Positions 27,983 through 38,466 of a stretch of 64,000 nucleotides of DNA are shown here, piece after piece. Origin of the DNA: Vibrio sp. FE10 (GTDB lineage Bacteria; Pseudomonadota; Gammaproteobacteria; Enterobacterales; Vibrionaceae); NCBI RefSeq assembly GCF_030297155.1, contig NZ_AP028068.1:124001-188000 (forward strand), written 5' to 3'. Every line of letters starts with the position of its first letter. Within the stretch, counting starts at the first letter, position 1. The position numbers and the translations under genes are program-made. The notes under the pieces were generated by a model. The model was not told where the DNA came from, searched no databases, and saw only the letters and a program-made list of their open reading frames with translations.

Positions 27983-30558
27983 TCAGCTCGGTTGATCCGT
28001 GTCACCCGAGTATACGTTTTTGAAATGCACAAAAGCTTGGTGTAACGATTCCTCTTTGATCGGTTTAACGATTACATAGTTGGCTCCAGCCGCCATAAAA
28101 CTGTCTCGTGTCGACTGTTGTGCATCGGCTGTACAGGCATAAATCGGTGTTGATATTCCAATTTCGCTTCTTAATTGCTGAGTCGTTTCCACGCCACCTA
28201 AGTTAGGCAGCTGGTTATCCATCAAGATAAGATCAAACGTCTCTGCTTTCGCCAACTCTATCGCTTCTAAACCATCTTTAGCCCAAGTCACGGCCATCCC
28301 ATACTTCTTACAGAAAGCTTGTGCGATAAATGCGTTCGTGTGGTTATCTTCCACCAGCAATACTTTAAGAGAGTGGCTAAACAGCGCATGAGGATCAATG
28401 TGAGGTTGCTGCGGAGAACCTAATAACGGTTGTGAAGATAACTCCACTGGAATCTCGATAACAAACTCGGAGCCTTCTCCTTTAGCACTTCGAACTTGGA
28501 TATCACCTTCCAGCATATCGACAAGGTTCTTAACAATGGTAAGCCCTAAACCAGTGCCGCCATACTCTCGAGTCGTCGTCTCATCTTCTTGAACAAAAGG
28601 TTCAAAAACAGCATCAATTTTACTGCTGTCAATGCCAATGCCGGTATCTTTAACCCGAACAATTAAGCTCGCTTGGTCTGAATTAAAAATGCTTTCAAGT
28701 TCGAAACTCACCGAAATTCGCCCTTGATGAGTAAACTTAAGGGCATTGCTCAACAAGTTAAACATGATCTGATTGAGGCGCACTTGGTCTGTGCTTATTT
28801 CAATATCACTCGCCAAATGGTTATCAATACAAAAAACGACCGACTTATCTTCACACAACGGACGATAGATACTGTCTAGCGTGTTAACGAGCTCAACTAA
28901 GCGGAAGTTTTTCTTTTGAATATTGAACTGTCCCTGCTCTATTTTTGAGAAATCCAAAATATCATTGAGCACCGCAAGTAAATGTTCTGCACTGTTACAA
29001 AGCACATCGACTTGATCTCTGTTGTCTTCACTCTGTATCGATCGTTTCATTAGCTGAGAGACGCCGAGAATACCGTTTAACGGAGTGCGAATCTCATGGC
29101 TCATCTTGGCTAAGAAATCAGCACGCACATTTGCAAGGTGTTCAGCTTCCTCACGAGCTCGATCGGCTTGTCGCTCCGCTTCGATTAGCTTGGTGATATC
29201 TTGCCCTTGAACTACCACACCCGTAATGCCGTGCTCAACTCTGATTGCCGACATATTCCAACGAAACACCTTATCCCCGATTGGCACATTAATACCCGTC
29301 AGCTTCGATCCTTGGACCACCATCTGAATATTAGGCAGCATTCGTTGCTCAAATTCCTGAGCAATCACACCATAGTTATCATCTTCATCAAACAAAGCCA
29401 TGCGAGCTGCCGGGTTCATCTGAATCAAATCGCCTTTGTCAGACCAAACCAATATCGGTGAATGAGCAAAGTTAAACAGGTCTTGGAATTTTTGGTTTTG
29501 TTCAGACAGCCGTTCAAAAGTATCTTCTAACGTGCAACCAATATGGTGGAATTCGAAGATGTTGGAGCCATCAAATTTGTTGTAGTCTTCGCTGCCACTT
29601 GCTGAGCGGGTAAAGTCCATTAACTTATCGAGTTCAGCCGCGACCTTTCTCTGAATCCAAGCTTTAGCAAAGAAGGATACGAGTATGATCACGACAACGA
29701 CGACAATGATTGCACGTTCGTAGTTTTCTTCTAACGCAATAAAGTTAGTGTTCTTTTGCACGGCGCGGATAATGAGTGGCGTATCGACCGCATTGATCTT
29801 AATCGTCGCAATAGTCACAAAATGACTAGGAAGCTGATCATGCTGTTTGTAATTGAGAATGTCCGTGAGCGTATAACTTTCATCTCCACTGAAGGTAGAG
29901 GTAACAGGCGTACCGTGCGCCTCTATTACAATGTTCTCGCAGTTACTTCCCTGTTGAATCGATTCCGCGAGCGAGAAGTTATTATCCAGCACAATTGCGA
30001 TATACAATTGTCCCAGAACTTCACCGGTTTCGTTATCAACAACTGGCGTGCGTCGAGCCAACAGGTGGCGATCTCCTATCTCCGTCGTCAGCTTTAAAAA
30101 ATGCCAATTACTGCTGAACGCGACCTCATCAGAAATGTTTTCCAGATTGGTATAATCCAAACCGTAAAACTGACCATTGCCATCGTCCCAAACGACACCA
30201 TCGTGAGTCACGACAAAGCGTAAATCTGGGGCATGATTCGGTTCACGTTGGTCAACACCAAAGAAAAAATAACTCAGCGCTTCTTCGTCATTGGTATCAA
30301 AGTACTGCCTCAACACCGCACTGTGCGAACTGCTGTCTTGATGAATCTGTAATACCGACAAACGGTAATCAAACATGTTCTGTATCAAGCTAGAAGTCTG
30401 CTGAACCGTCCGATTTGTTTCTTGCTTTACAATGCTACTGCTGGTTTCATAATTATGAATAAGCACGCCAAGCGCCATAACCCCTATCACTAAAATAACG
30501 ATACGGGTAATTAATTTGGCTAGAGTGTTTCTCGGTGTACTGGCGTAGCTTTTCTTCA

Positions 30559-30559
<1 letters not shown>
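27983..30559 (-). CDS. luxQ: LuxQ, autoinducer-2 hybrid sensor kinase/phosphatase
   Basis: 858-aa inner-membrane hybrid kinase. TM1 at ~16-36, a periplasmic double-PAS-like region that docks LuxP, TM2 at ~283-303, a PAS segment (~350-450), HisKA with phospho-acceptor His488 in [11 protein letters not shown], HATPase with [16 protein letters not shown] and GGTGLGL, and a receiver with Asp781 in LMDNQLP. There is no HPt domain, as expected because LuxQ passes phosphate to LuxU. Without AI-2 it acts as a kinase toward LuxU-LuxO; with AI-2 it is a phosphatase. Its ATG overlaps the luxP stop by one base (TAATG), so translation is coupled. Confidence 0.95.
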
Positions 30560-31961
<1,402 letters not shown>

Positions 31962-32276
31962 TTATGAGACTTCGATATATTGAATTTGGTCTTCTTGCCA
32001 CTCAATGATTAGTTTGAGTGATACCAGTTTTTCTTTGCGAGGCTTAGGTAATTGTTTGATCGCGTATTCGGTTTTCAATGCCTCACTTTTTGACCTAACA
32101 TCAAAACTCCAAACCAGTTCAAGTGGGCCTTTACCTTTAAGGGCTTTTGCTCCTTTACCGGTTTGATGTTGTTCAAATCGGCGTTCTAAATTATTCGTTA
32201 CACCGCAATAAAGTGCGTTATGACGATTGCGGATCAAGTACACCACCCAACCCGCATTTTTATCTAAGCTAGACAT
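31962..32276 (-). CDS. GIY-YIG nuclease superfamily protein (UPF0213/YhbQ-like)
   Basis: 104 aa with the compact GIY-YIG fold: WVVYLIRNRHNALYCGVTNNLERRFEQHQTGKGAKALKG, where VYL and YCGVT are the GIY and YIG strands and R of NNLERR the catalytic Arg. Glu in ALKTEYAIKQL is the metal ligand. Length and sequence match the YhbQ/UPF0213 group, proposed to act on DNA in repair. Its ATG directly abuts the stop codon of the upstream YceH-like gene, so they are co-transcribed. Confidence 0.88.
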   Translation of the reverse strand: MSSLDKNAGWVVYLIRNRHNALYCGVTNNLERRFEQHQTGKGAKALKGKGPLELVWSFDVRSKSEALKTEYAIKQLPKPRKEKLVSLKLIIEWQEDQIQYIEVS

Positions 32277-32936
32277 CTAAAGTAGTGATTCAACCATTTC
32301 TTTAAGCTCAGCAACTTCCGCTTTCAGGTTCGCGACTTCGGTTTCCAACTCTTCAAGTCTTCCGCTATTCGCGGTTGGTTGAGAAGCTCCTAAAGACGAA
32401 GTTGCAAAAGACTCAACATCCACTTCACCACTCAGTAAATGTTGGTAACGAGATTCACGTTTGCCCGCTTCACGTGGCAGTTTCACCACCAAAGCACCCG
32501 CTTCTCTTACGGCTAATTTATCGAGTGTTGCTTCCACTTCCTTAACATCGCTGAAATTTGCAAGACGACCTGTTCTGGTGCGCAGTTCGCCAGGCGTTTG
32601 TGCGCCGCGAAGCAGCATACAACAGATGATCGCACGCTCTTGCTCAGTAAATTGCAGATCACCAAATTCAGTATTGCAAAAGCGGTGCTGATACTTATTC
32701 ACGCGACTATTGAAGCTGCTTTCGTCACTCACTAAACGACGCGCTATTAATCCATCAACGGCATCTAATACTTCAGATTCAGACAGAGAGAGTACAGGCT
32801 CACGGTTACTCTTTTGATTACATGCCGTCGTTAAGCTGTTTAACGTTAACGGATAATGATCAGGCGTGGTGACTTCTTTCTCGATCAAACAACCGATAAT
32901 TCTCGCTTCAATTAGGGAAAGTACTGTGTTCATCAT
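32277..32936 (-). CDS. YceH/DUF480 family winged-helix protein
   Basis: 219 aa of the DUF480 family. LSLIEARIIGCLIEKEVTTPDHYPLTLNSLTTACNQKSNREPV is the first winged-helix motif; AIICCMLLRGAQTPGELRTRTGRL is the second; a C-terminal coiled coil (LEELETEVANLKAEVAELKEMVESL) follows a short linker. Two winged helices suggest DNA or protein binding; no function is established. AAGGAAA precedes a double ATG; either could be used. Stop abuts the GIY-YIG start. Confidence 0.85.
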   Translation of the reverse strand: MMNTVLSLIEARIIGCLIEKEVTTPDHYPLTLNSLTTACNQKSNREPVLSLSESEVLDAVDGLIARRLVSDESSFNSRVNKYQHRFCNTEFGDLQFTEQERAIICCMLLRGAQTPGELRTRTGRLANFSDVKEVEATLDKLAVREAGALVVKLPREAGKRESRYQHLLSGEVDVESFATSSLGASQPTANSGRLEELETEVANLKAEVAELKEMVESLL

Positions 32937-32996
32937 TTTTCCTTTTTATTATTTTGATTAATCCGTCTCAACACTGAAGAATGCAGCCAATGATGG

Positions 32997-33197
32997 CTAG
33001 TGCTCAGACAAAATAGGTACTCTTTTCTTTCGGCCTTGTTCATCAATCATTATGATTTTAGAACGATTTAGCTCTATTTCCACGACTTCAAGGTAAGTAC
33101 GTTCTTTCACATACGCCTCTCGAAGCTTGCTTTGTTCTGCTGAAGATTCGGTAACACTTTCTACCAGATCGTCGGTTTCTAATTGTTGTTGATTCAT
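32997..33197 (-). CDS. Small hypothetical acidic/basic protein
   Basis: 66 aa starting MNQQQLETDDL; the reading frame stays open upstream to 33296, but the chosen ATG gives the compositionally sensible start. The first half is acidic and probably disordered. The second half (YLEVVEIELNRSKIIMIDEQGRKKRVPIL) looks like two strands with a basic turn. No family recognised. Lies 60 bp before the YceH-like gene on the same strand. Confidence 0.45.
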   Translation of the reverse strand: MNQQQLETDDLVESVTESSAEQSKLREAYVKERTYLEVVEIELNRSKIIMIDEQGRKKRVPILSEH

Positions 33198-33392
33198 TTC
33201 ACATTTCGTATCAATGAAGTATCTATACTGGATACTAACTTGAACTCTTAGATAAAAACAATCGCACTTAAGCGAGAGTGCCGAATAATTATACAACCTT
33301 ACTTTTGCTTTGATCTAAAGACTGTTACAACACCAACTGATGTGCTTTAATCAGAAGCAGACAACGTATTTGACGATTAGGAAAAGGAATCT

Positions 33393-33707
33393 ATGAGCAG
33401 CGTATTTGAAATTGTTAACCAAGCACGACGTAAGAACAAACTTAAGCGTGAACTTTTAGACAACGAAAAGAAAGTTCGTGACAACCGTAAGCGTGTCGAC
33501 CTTCTTGATAACCTACTTGACTACGTCAAGCCAGAAATGACTCATGACGAGATCCTAGGCATTATCAAAAATATGAAAGCTGACTACGAAGATCGTGTCG
33601 ATGACCACATCATCAAGAGCGCAGAGATTTCTAAAGCTCGCCGTGACATCAGCCGTCGCATTCGTGAACTGACAGAAGAAGACAAGCAAATCCAAGGTAA
33701 GAAGTAA
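33393..33707 (+). CDS. DUF496 / UPF0265 family protein (YeeX-like)
   Basis: 104-aa mostly helical cytosolic protein. It aligns along its whole length with remembered E. coli Yee[41 protein letters not shown], then [22 protein letters not shown] and SKARRDIS. High charge and heptad pattern suggest a coiled-coil dimer. No biochemical role is established. AAAAGGAAT ribosome site precedes the ATG. A terminator follows at 33741. Confidence 0.88.
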   Translation: MSSVFEIVNQARRKNKLKRELLDNEKKVRDNRKRVDLLDNLLDYVKPEMTHDEILGIIKNMKADYEDRVDDHIIKSAEISKARRDISRRIRELTEEDKQIQGKK

Positions 33708-33740
33708 TCTAACCTCGCTAATTTACTTGTAACAATGTTA

Positions 33741-33770
33741 GTAACCCACTCTTAGTAGTGGGTTTTTTTA
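33741..33770 (+). terminator. Intrinsic terminator after YeeX-like gene
   Basis: AACCCACT / AGTGGGTT stem followed by seven T residues. Confidence 0.9.
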
Positions 33771-33830
33771 TGCCCAAATTCTAGCGTCTATACTTAAACG
33801 ATCGTAAAACTGAGCAACTGTAAACCTAAC

Positions 33831-33862
33831 GAACTAACGAACTAACGAACTAACGAACTAGC
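33831..33862. repeat. Four-copy 8-bp tandem repeat (GAACTAAC)n
   Basis: Three exact units of GAACTAAC and one GAACTAGC, ending 19 bp before the start of the M15-like peptidase gene. Likely length-variable by slippage. Confidence 0.9.
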
Positions 33863-33881
33863 GTAAGCAATGGAGTGACCT

Positions 33882-34508
33882 ATGTACGAAAGTATTCTGA
33901 TTACCTTAGCGCTATCAACAACTCAACCCTATCCTGAAGAATTTGAAAGACTGTTTACCGAAGAAACTGAAATCACCTACGACGATCTCGTGGTGGATGT
34001 TCATGGCTACAAGGTTCCGACTCGGTCGGCATTTCGAGGCTGGATGCTGCTGAATCACGCAGAAGACAAAGTAAGAGAGATTGGGCAACAGCTCAAAGAA
34101 GCAGGCATTACGCAAAGCATGCCTTTGCACTTAGTGCTACTTCAAGGGACAGACTGGGCAATGAGCAACACGACCTTGTTTACCCTTCCCAATAAGAAAC
34201 ACGTGCCTAATATGATCAACACCTTGAAATACATTCAGCAATACATCGAGCCTGAAATCGGTGTTGTTATTCCTGTTTCTGGAGAACGTTCAAAGCTCTA
34301 CAATCAGCAAGCTGGCGGTGCACTGCGAAGTAAGCACTTAGAATTTTGTGCCTTAGACCTGGTTCCTGCCAACGGTATTTCTCGAGAAGACCTGCACGTT
34401 AAACTTAAAAAAGTTCATGCCGAGTTTGGACAAAAACATAACGTCGGACTGGGCTTATACGCTGGCGTGCGATTTCATATCGACACTTGTGGCTTTAGAC
34501 AATGGTAA
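33882..34508 (+). CDS. Peptidase M15-like (D,D-/L,D-peptidase fold) protein
   Basis: 208 aa. The C-terminal half carries the M15/VanY-type Zn pattern: SKHLEFCALDL supplies His ~152 and Asp seven residues later, and GVRFHIDTCGFRQW resembles the terminal HxD...R-W motif with the third ligand His. The usual Gly of SxHxxGxAxD is replaced by Phe-Cys, which is unusual. The N-terminal half is a helical domain with acidic segments (EEFERLFTEETE). No signal peptide is evident, odd for a peptidoglycan enzyme, so its compartment is unclear. Conserved function unproven. Confidence 0.65.
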   Translation: MYESILITLALSTTQPYPEEFERLFTEETEITYDDLVVDVHGYKVPTRSAFRGWMLLNHAEDKVREIGQQLKEAGITQSMPLHLVLLQGTDWAMSNTTLFTLPNKKHVPNMINTLKYIQQYIEPEIGVVIPVSGERSKLYNQQAGGALRSKHLEFCALDLVPANGISREDLHVKLKKVHAEFGQKHNVGLGLYAGVRFHIDTCGFRQW

Positions 34509-34513
34509 ACACA

Positions 34514-34562
34514 AAAAGACACCAAAGAGTCAATTGGACACCACTAATCACCACGTCTTTTT
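34514..34562 (+). terminator. Possible terminator after M15-like gene
   Basis: CAAAAAGAC / GTCTTTTTG inverted repeat with a long (~30 nt) loop, a few bases after the stop codon. The long loop weakens the call. Confidence 0.4.
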
Positions 34563-34574
34563 GACTCAATAATT

Positions 34575-34588
34575 ATGATAAAAATCAT
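34575..34588 (+). promoter_or_regulatory. FNR-like dyad
   Basis: ATGAT-AAAA-ATCAT keeps the TGAT-N4-ATCA core and spacing of the FNR/Anr box, 88 bp before the small membrane-protein ATG at 34676. One base per half differs from TTGAT-N4-ATCAA. Candidate only. Confidence 0.35.
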
Positions 34589-34675
34589 TATACCATTGAA
34601 AAATAACAATAAACAAAACTGGAACGCTAATTGCTATTAATAACTAGTCAGCATAATTATTAATAGGAATACAAC

Positions 34676-34912
34676 ATGAAGAACATGACTCAACGCTTTC
34701 AGACTCTACTTTCTGTTTCAAACTTCAGTTTAGCAATAACCGCTCTGGTTATGCTCCTTAGCATCATAGTGGCTTATCCTATGGCCGATCATTTTTCTCT
34801 GCCAATCCAAATCGTTGCGCACATCAGCACAATATTGGTGGCAGCCTTATTAAAGATAAGCTATGTCGGACGCTGTCTTGCTCAATATAATCTTGGGCTA
34901 GAAGTTAGATAG
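34676..34912 (+). CDS. Small two-helix membrane protein
   Basis: 78 aa, ATG preceded by TAGGAAT. Two hydrophobic segments, LAITALVMLLSIIVAYPMA (~19-37) and IVAHISTILVAALLKI (~46-61), then a short basic tail YVGRCLAQYNLGLEVR. I do not recognise a Pfam family; similar small proteins occur singly in vibrios. Monocistronic, with an FNR-like dyad upstream, so a respiratory link is possible (inference). Confidence 0.6.
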   Translation: MKNMTQRFQTLLSVSNFSLAITALVMLLSIIVAYPMADHFSLPIQIVAHISTILVAALLKISYVGRCLAQYNLGLEVR

Positions 34913-35001
34913 GAATAGCGAGTAACAGCATAAGTCAAATTCCACGCACCTCGGATCATTGAAGCACGCTCAACGACTTCATCAAAGAGGTGTCCGTTGG
35001 C

Positions 35002-37626
35002 TTATACGATATCTAAGCTACTGAAAAGGTCATACAATTGGTGGGATTTATAAGGTTTAGGCAAGTAAGCATTCATACCCGCTTCAAAGCAGTCTTTAAT
35101 GTCCTCGTCCAACACGCTAGCTGTCAGGGCAATGATCGGTAACGGCGTAACGCCCTGCTCTGTTTCCCAATCTCGGATGGCTCTAGTGGCGGTAATGCCA
35201 TCCATGACAGGCATCATGCAGTCCATTAGAATCGCATCAAACTGAGCGCCTTGAGTAATCACATCGACCGCTTCTTGGCCATTGCTAGCAATTAGGTATT
35301 CATAACCTGCTTTCTCAAGAAAGAAGCTCGCTATCTTTTGGTTCATCAAGTTATCTTCGACAATCAATATGCGTCGATTCAACGACCGAACCTCTTCCGT
35401 TTCAAACTCCTCTTGCTCAACCTCTTCTTCGCCAATGTCGAGCGACAATAGGCTATTTAAAAATCGTTTCCCTAAGAAGGGTAAAGTATGCGTGGAATGA
35501 ACAGGCTCCGTGATTAAGTTCGTCTTAAATAGGTGATGTTGGCACACGATCACACGAGAAAGAGGATAGAGCTCCTTGAGCGCAGCAAGATCTTTATCCA
35601 TAGAGTGATGTAACGTGTGGCAATAGAGTATGAAGTCACTCTCCGTGATACTTGCATCGAGTTCAACGATGGATGGAACCACCTGCGCTCGAATACTAAA
35701 ACGCTCACACTCTTTGACCAACTGATCTAAATAGCTGAAAGAATTTGAGACTATCGTTGCATGGCTTAGGTTCTCAAAGGTTTGAACATGGCTTTCTATA
35801 ATATCGACGTACAAACAAAACGAGAACGTGGAGCCCTCGCCTTTCACCGATTGTGCACTGATATACCCACCCATTAAATCAACAAGCTGTCGACAGATCG
35901 CGAGCCCTAAACCTGTACCTCCAAACTGTCGAGTAATACTGCCATCTTCTTGTGTGAAAGGTTCGAAGATCGATTCTAGTTTCTCGGGTTCAATGCCGAT
36001 ACCGGTATCAGTCACTGTGCAATCAAGCTTTCCTCGGCCTAATGACATGGGTGTATAAGCAATATCTGTGGTGATTGAGCCTTTAGATGTAAATTTAATG
36101 GCATTCGATAGCAAATTGGTGAGTACCTGCCTAACACGATACTCATCAAAGAAGAGCTGTGGTGGAGTTTGTGGGTCAATATTAATATCGAGTTCGATAT
36201 CTTTGCTCATCGCTTTCGATAGAATCACACTCACCGAGTCATAAACAGCCTCTCGAAGGTCGGCATTATGTGGCGACAGCATCAAATTACCTGACTCTAT
36301 TTTCGAAAGGTCGAGAATGTCATTCAGCAGAACCAGCAAGGAATGGGAAGACGACTCTATATCGCCCAAGACTTCTTGTTGATTAGCACTCAGTTGGCTT
36401 TGAGATAAAATCTCGGCCATACCGATAATCCCATTGAGCGGCGTACGTATTTCATGGGACATGTTCGCTAAAAAGGCACTTTTGGCTTTGTTTGCCGAAA
36501 TCGCGTCTTCTTTGGCTTTGATTAACTCTTTGTTGTGATGGTAGTTACGTTCCATCACTCGATTTAGAGTCTCAGTGAACTCAGCAAGCTCATCGTTCCC
36601 TTGAATGTGAATCACCTTGGGCTTGCCATAGCTGTCTGCGCATTCCGATACCCCTTTAAGGATCGATGATAGGTTTCGGTTTAAACGCAGAGAGGTAGCG
36701 ATACCGAGCCATAACAGAGCGCCTGAAGCGACCAGAATCAATAGAGTTATGACCAAGGTTTGTCGTTTTTGTAAAGCGATGTTCTTTGTCAGATCAGATT
36801 GTAATTGCTTGGTATAAGCACCAATTGCTTGTGAAATAGCGCGTTTTTTCAGCTCTAAGCCTTTCAAATGTTCATAGATTTCGGGTGACGAGAAGTCCCC
36901 TTTGAGGATTCGAGATGTGAAGCTGTCTTGCAGTTCATCTTTGGAGAAAGCGTTTAGCAGTGTTCTAATCTCTGGAGAGCGACTGCCCGATCGAAAAAAC
37001 GAATCCAACAACTGTTGCTGCCTTTCCAAAGCACCAACATAGCTCAGTAGATACTGATTCTTCAATTCTGGGGAGCGATACAAGCTGTAGCTTAGCCATG
37101 CTTCCCTCTGGGTCCAAAACACGTAATTAGTAAGATGGACAAACATCGCATCAGCTTCGCCGATATCTTCATCCACTAAGATCATTTGATATTCAGACAG
37201 TTCCATCAACACGTCTTTCAGCAAGTCAAAAGCACGTTCAGTTAACAGTGTGTTGTCAGTAGTTTCTGGCGCTTGAGCAAGGCTAATCAACACGTTTTTA
37301 AGTTCGACCAACTGTGGCTCAACACTCCAGTTAGCGTCGAACTGTTGAAGTCGAATCTCATATTGCGTAAGCCTATCCAGTTCTGATTGCAGCGTTAAAA
37401 GCAGCTGACCTTTCTCAGGGGAGTCATTAGACAGAACCAACCATCGATAAGCATTACTTGAAATAGTATTAAAAGATTGAAGCGCTTCGACCTTAATACG
37501 TGTTGTTTCAAGGTGGTTCATCTTCTTATCGTTCTTTAGCACTTCATTGACTGTAAAACCAAACATAATGATTACAGAAACCGTGGAAAGAAAAATAAGA
37601 CGCCATCTAATTGACATGTTTATCAT
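35002..37626 (-). CDS. Hybrid sensor histidine kinase with receiver domain
   Basis: 874-aa membrane sensor. TM1 ~8-26, a ~275-residue helical periplasmic sensor region, TM2 ~295-315, HAMP (~315-365), HisKA with phospho-acceptor His ~391 in [12 protein letters not shown], HATPase_c ([25 protein letters not shown]), then a degenerate receiver-like segment (~620-720), and a C-terminal receiver with Asp ~801 in [11 protein letters not shown]. There is no HPt domain, so it must phosphorylate a separate HPt protein (LuxU-type or ArcB/BarA-like partners). The input signal is unknown. No partner regulator is adjacent. The ribosome site AAGGGAG lies unusually far from the chosen ATG; a second ATG is 9 bp further in. 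Confidence 0.88.
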   Translation of the reverse strand: MINMSIRWRLIFLSTVSVIIMFGFTVNEVLKNDKKMNHLETTRIKVEALQSFNTISSNAYRWLVLSNDSPEKGQLLLTLQSELDRLTQYEIRLQQFDANWSVEPQLVELKNVLISLAQAPETTDNTLLTERAFDLLKDVLMELSEYQMILVDEDIGEADAMFVHLTNYVFWTQREAWLSYSLYRSPELKNQYLLSYVGALERQQQLLDSFFRSGSRSPEIRTLLNAFSKDELQDSFTSRILKGDFSSPEIYEHLKGLELKKRAISQAIGAYTKQLQSDLTKNIALQKRQTLVITLLILVASGALLWLGIATSLRLNRNLSSILKGVSECADSYGKPKVIHIQGNDELAEFTETLNRVMERNYHHNKELIKAKEDAISANKAKSAFLANMSHEIRTPLNGIIGMAEILSQSQLSANQQEVLGDIESSSHSLLVLLNDILDLSKIESGNLMLSPHNADLREAVYDSVSVILSKAMSKDIELDINIDPQTPPQLFFDEYRVRQVLTNLLSNAIKFTSKGSITTDIAYTPMSLGRGKLDCTVTDTGIGIEPEKLESIFEPFTQEDGSITRQFGGTGLGLAICRQLVDLMGGYISAQSVKGEGSTFSFCLYVDIIESHVQTFENLSHATIVSNSFSYLDQLVKECERFSIRAQVVPSIVELDASITESDFILYCHTLHHSMDKDLAALKELYPLSRVIVCQHHLFKTNLITEPVHSTHTLPFLGKRFLNSLLSLDIGEEEVEQEEFETEEVRSLNRRILIVEDNLMNQKIASFFLEKAGYEYLIASNGQEAVDVITQGAQFDAILMDCMMPVMDGITATRAIRDWETEQGVTPLPIIALTASVLDEDIKDCFEAGMNAYLPKPYKSHQLYDLFSSLDIV

Positions 37627-38466
37627 TTTTATAATGACTCCCTTCCCGAAAGTAATTTTACCTAGCCCACGTTAAGGATAGGACATTAACAGAGGTTATT
37701 GATCAAATTGGATATGAACTGACGATACTCTGAGCCCAGAATAGACATTTATATTAACTGGCATCGCTTTCGATGCTTTAAGGGTTTATTTGAGTCAGTG
37801 AGGTGTAAACCCATGAGGTCTACTCAAGAGAGGTACAAACAAGTGAAGTGAAACTAGATTGATCGAGTTATTATCACTCGCATAACAAGTGAAAAAGAAA
37901 GCTTATCGGCTCTGCAAGGCAGCGAGTAACGACTCTAGACATTAATAAAGTCGACAATTAGGTGAAATTTGTGAGATCTAATCGTTTGCGTCATGCACTT
38001 TTCGCACTCTATCTTAGCTTGTGCCAAGATCGAACAGGAAAAACGGTCGATTAGCCTATCTGTTGTTTACCATTTACGTGTAACTTGAGTTAATGATCAC
38101 ATCTTTTATGATCACTATGACCTGAATTACACATCATATTTTGAGTTGAGTATTTTTTGGCGAGAATTAAGTGCTACAGATTGTTAAAGTCAATAGCCTT
38201 TATTGACGCTAAAAGCTTGATTTATGACTAATATAAAGCCAAGTTTCAGATAATTTATCTGCATTTATTTTTCCTAGCAGAATAACCCGTCGTACCTTAC
38301 AATCCTGCCACATAAAAATTACAAGTTACACACAAGGCATATCAAGCGCATTTTAAGTGGCGTTAAAGACCACAAAAGCTTAGATAGCTCAACTCCCCCC
38401 ATGCACTCATGGCTACCCTACATTCGCTATGATTGCAGAAATTAACGTGAAAGGTCCCGAGTAAAG
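37627..38466. other. 840-bp intergenic region before gapdh gene, with imperfect hairpin
   Basis: No ORF of note. It separates the divergent hybrid kinase and GAPDH genes. Structure seen: an imperfect long inverted repeat at 38078-38132, GTGTAA...TGATCA / TGATCA...TTACAC, with an 8-bp direct repeat ATGATCAC (38093 and 38108) at its centre; and a small GCATCG/CGATGC hairpin near 37761. The length suggests multiple regulatory sites or an unannotated RNA. I cannot assign either. Confidence 0.5.
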
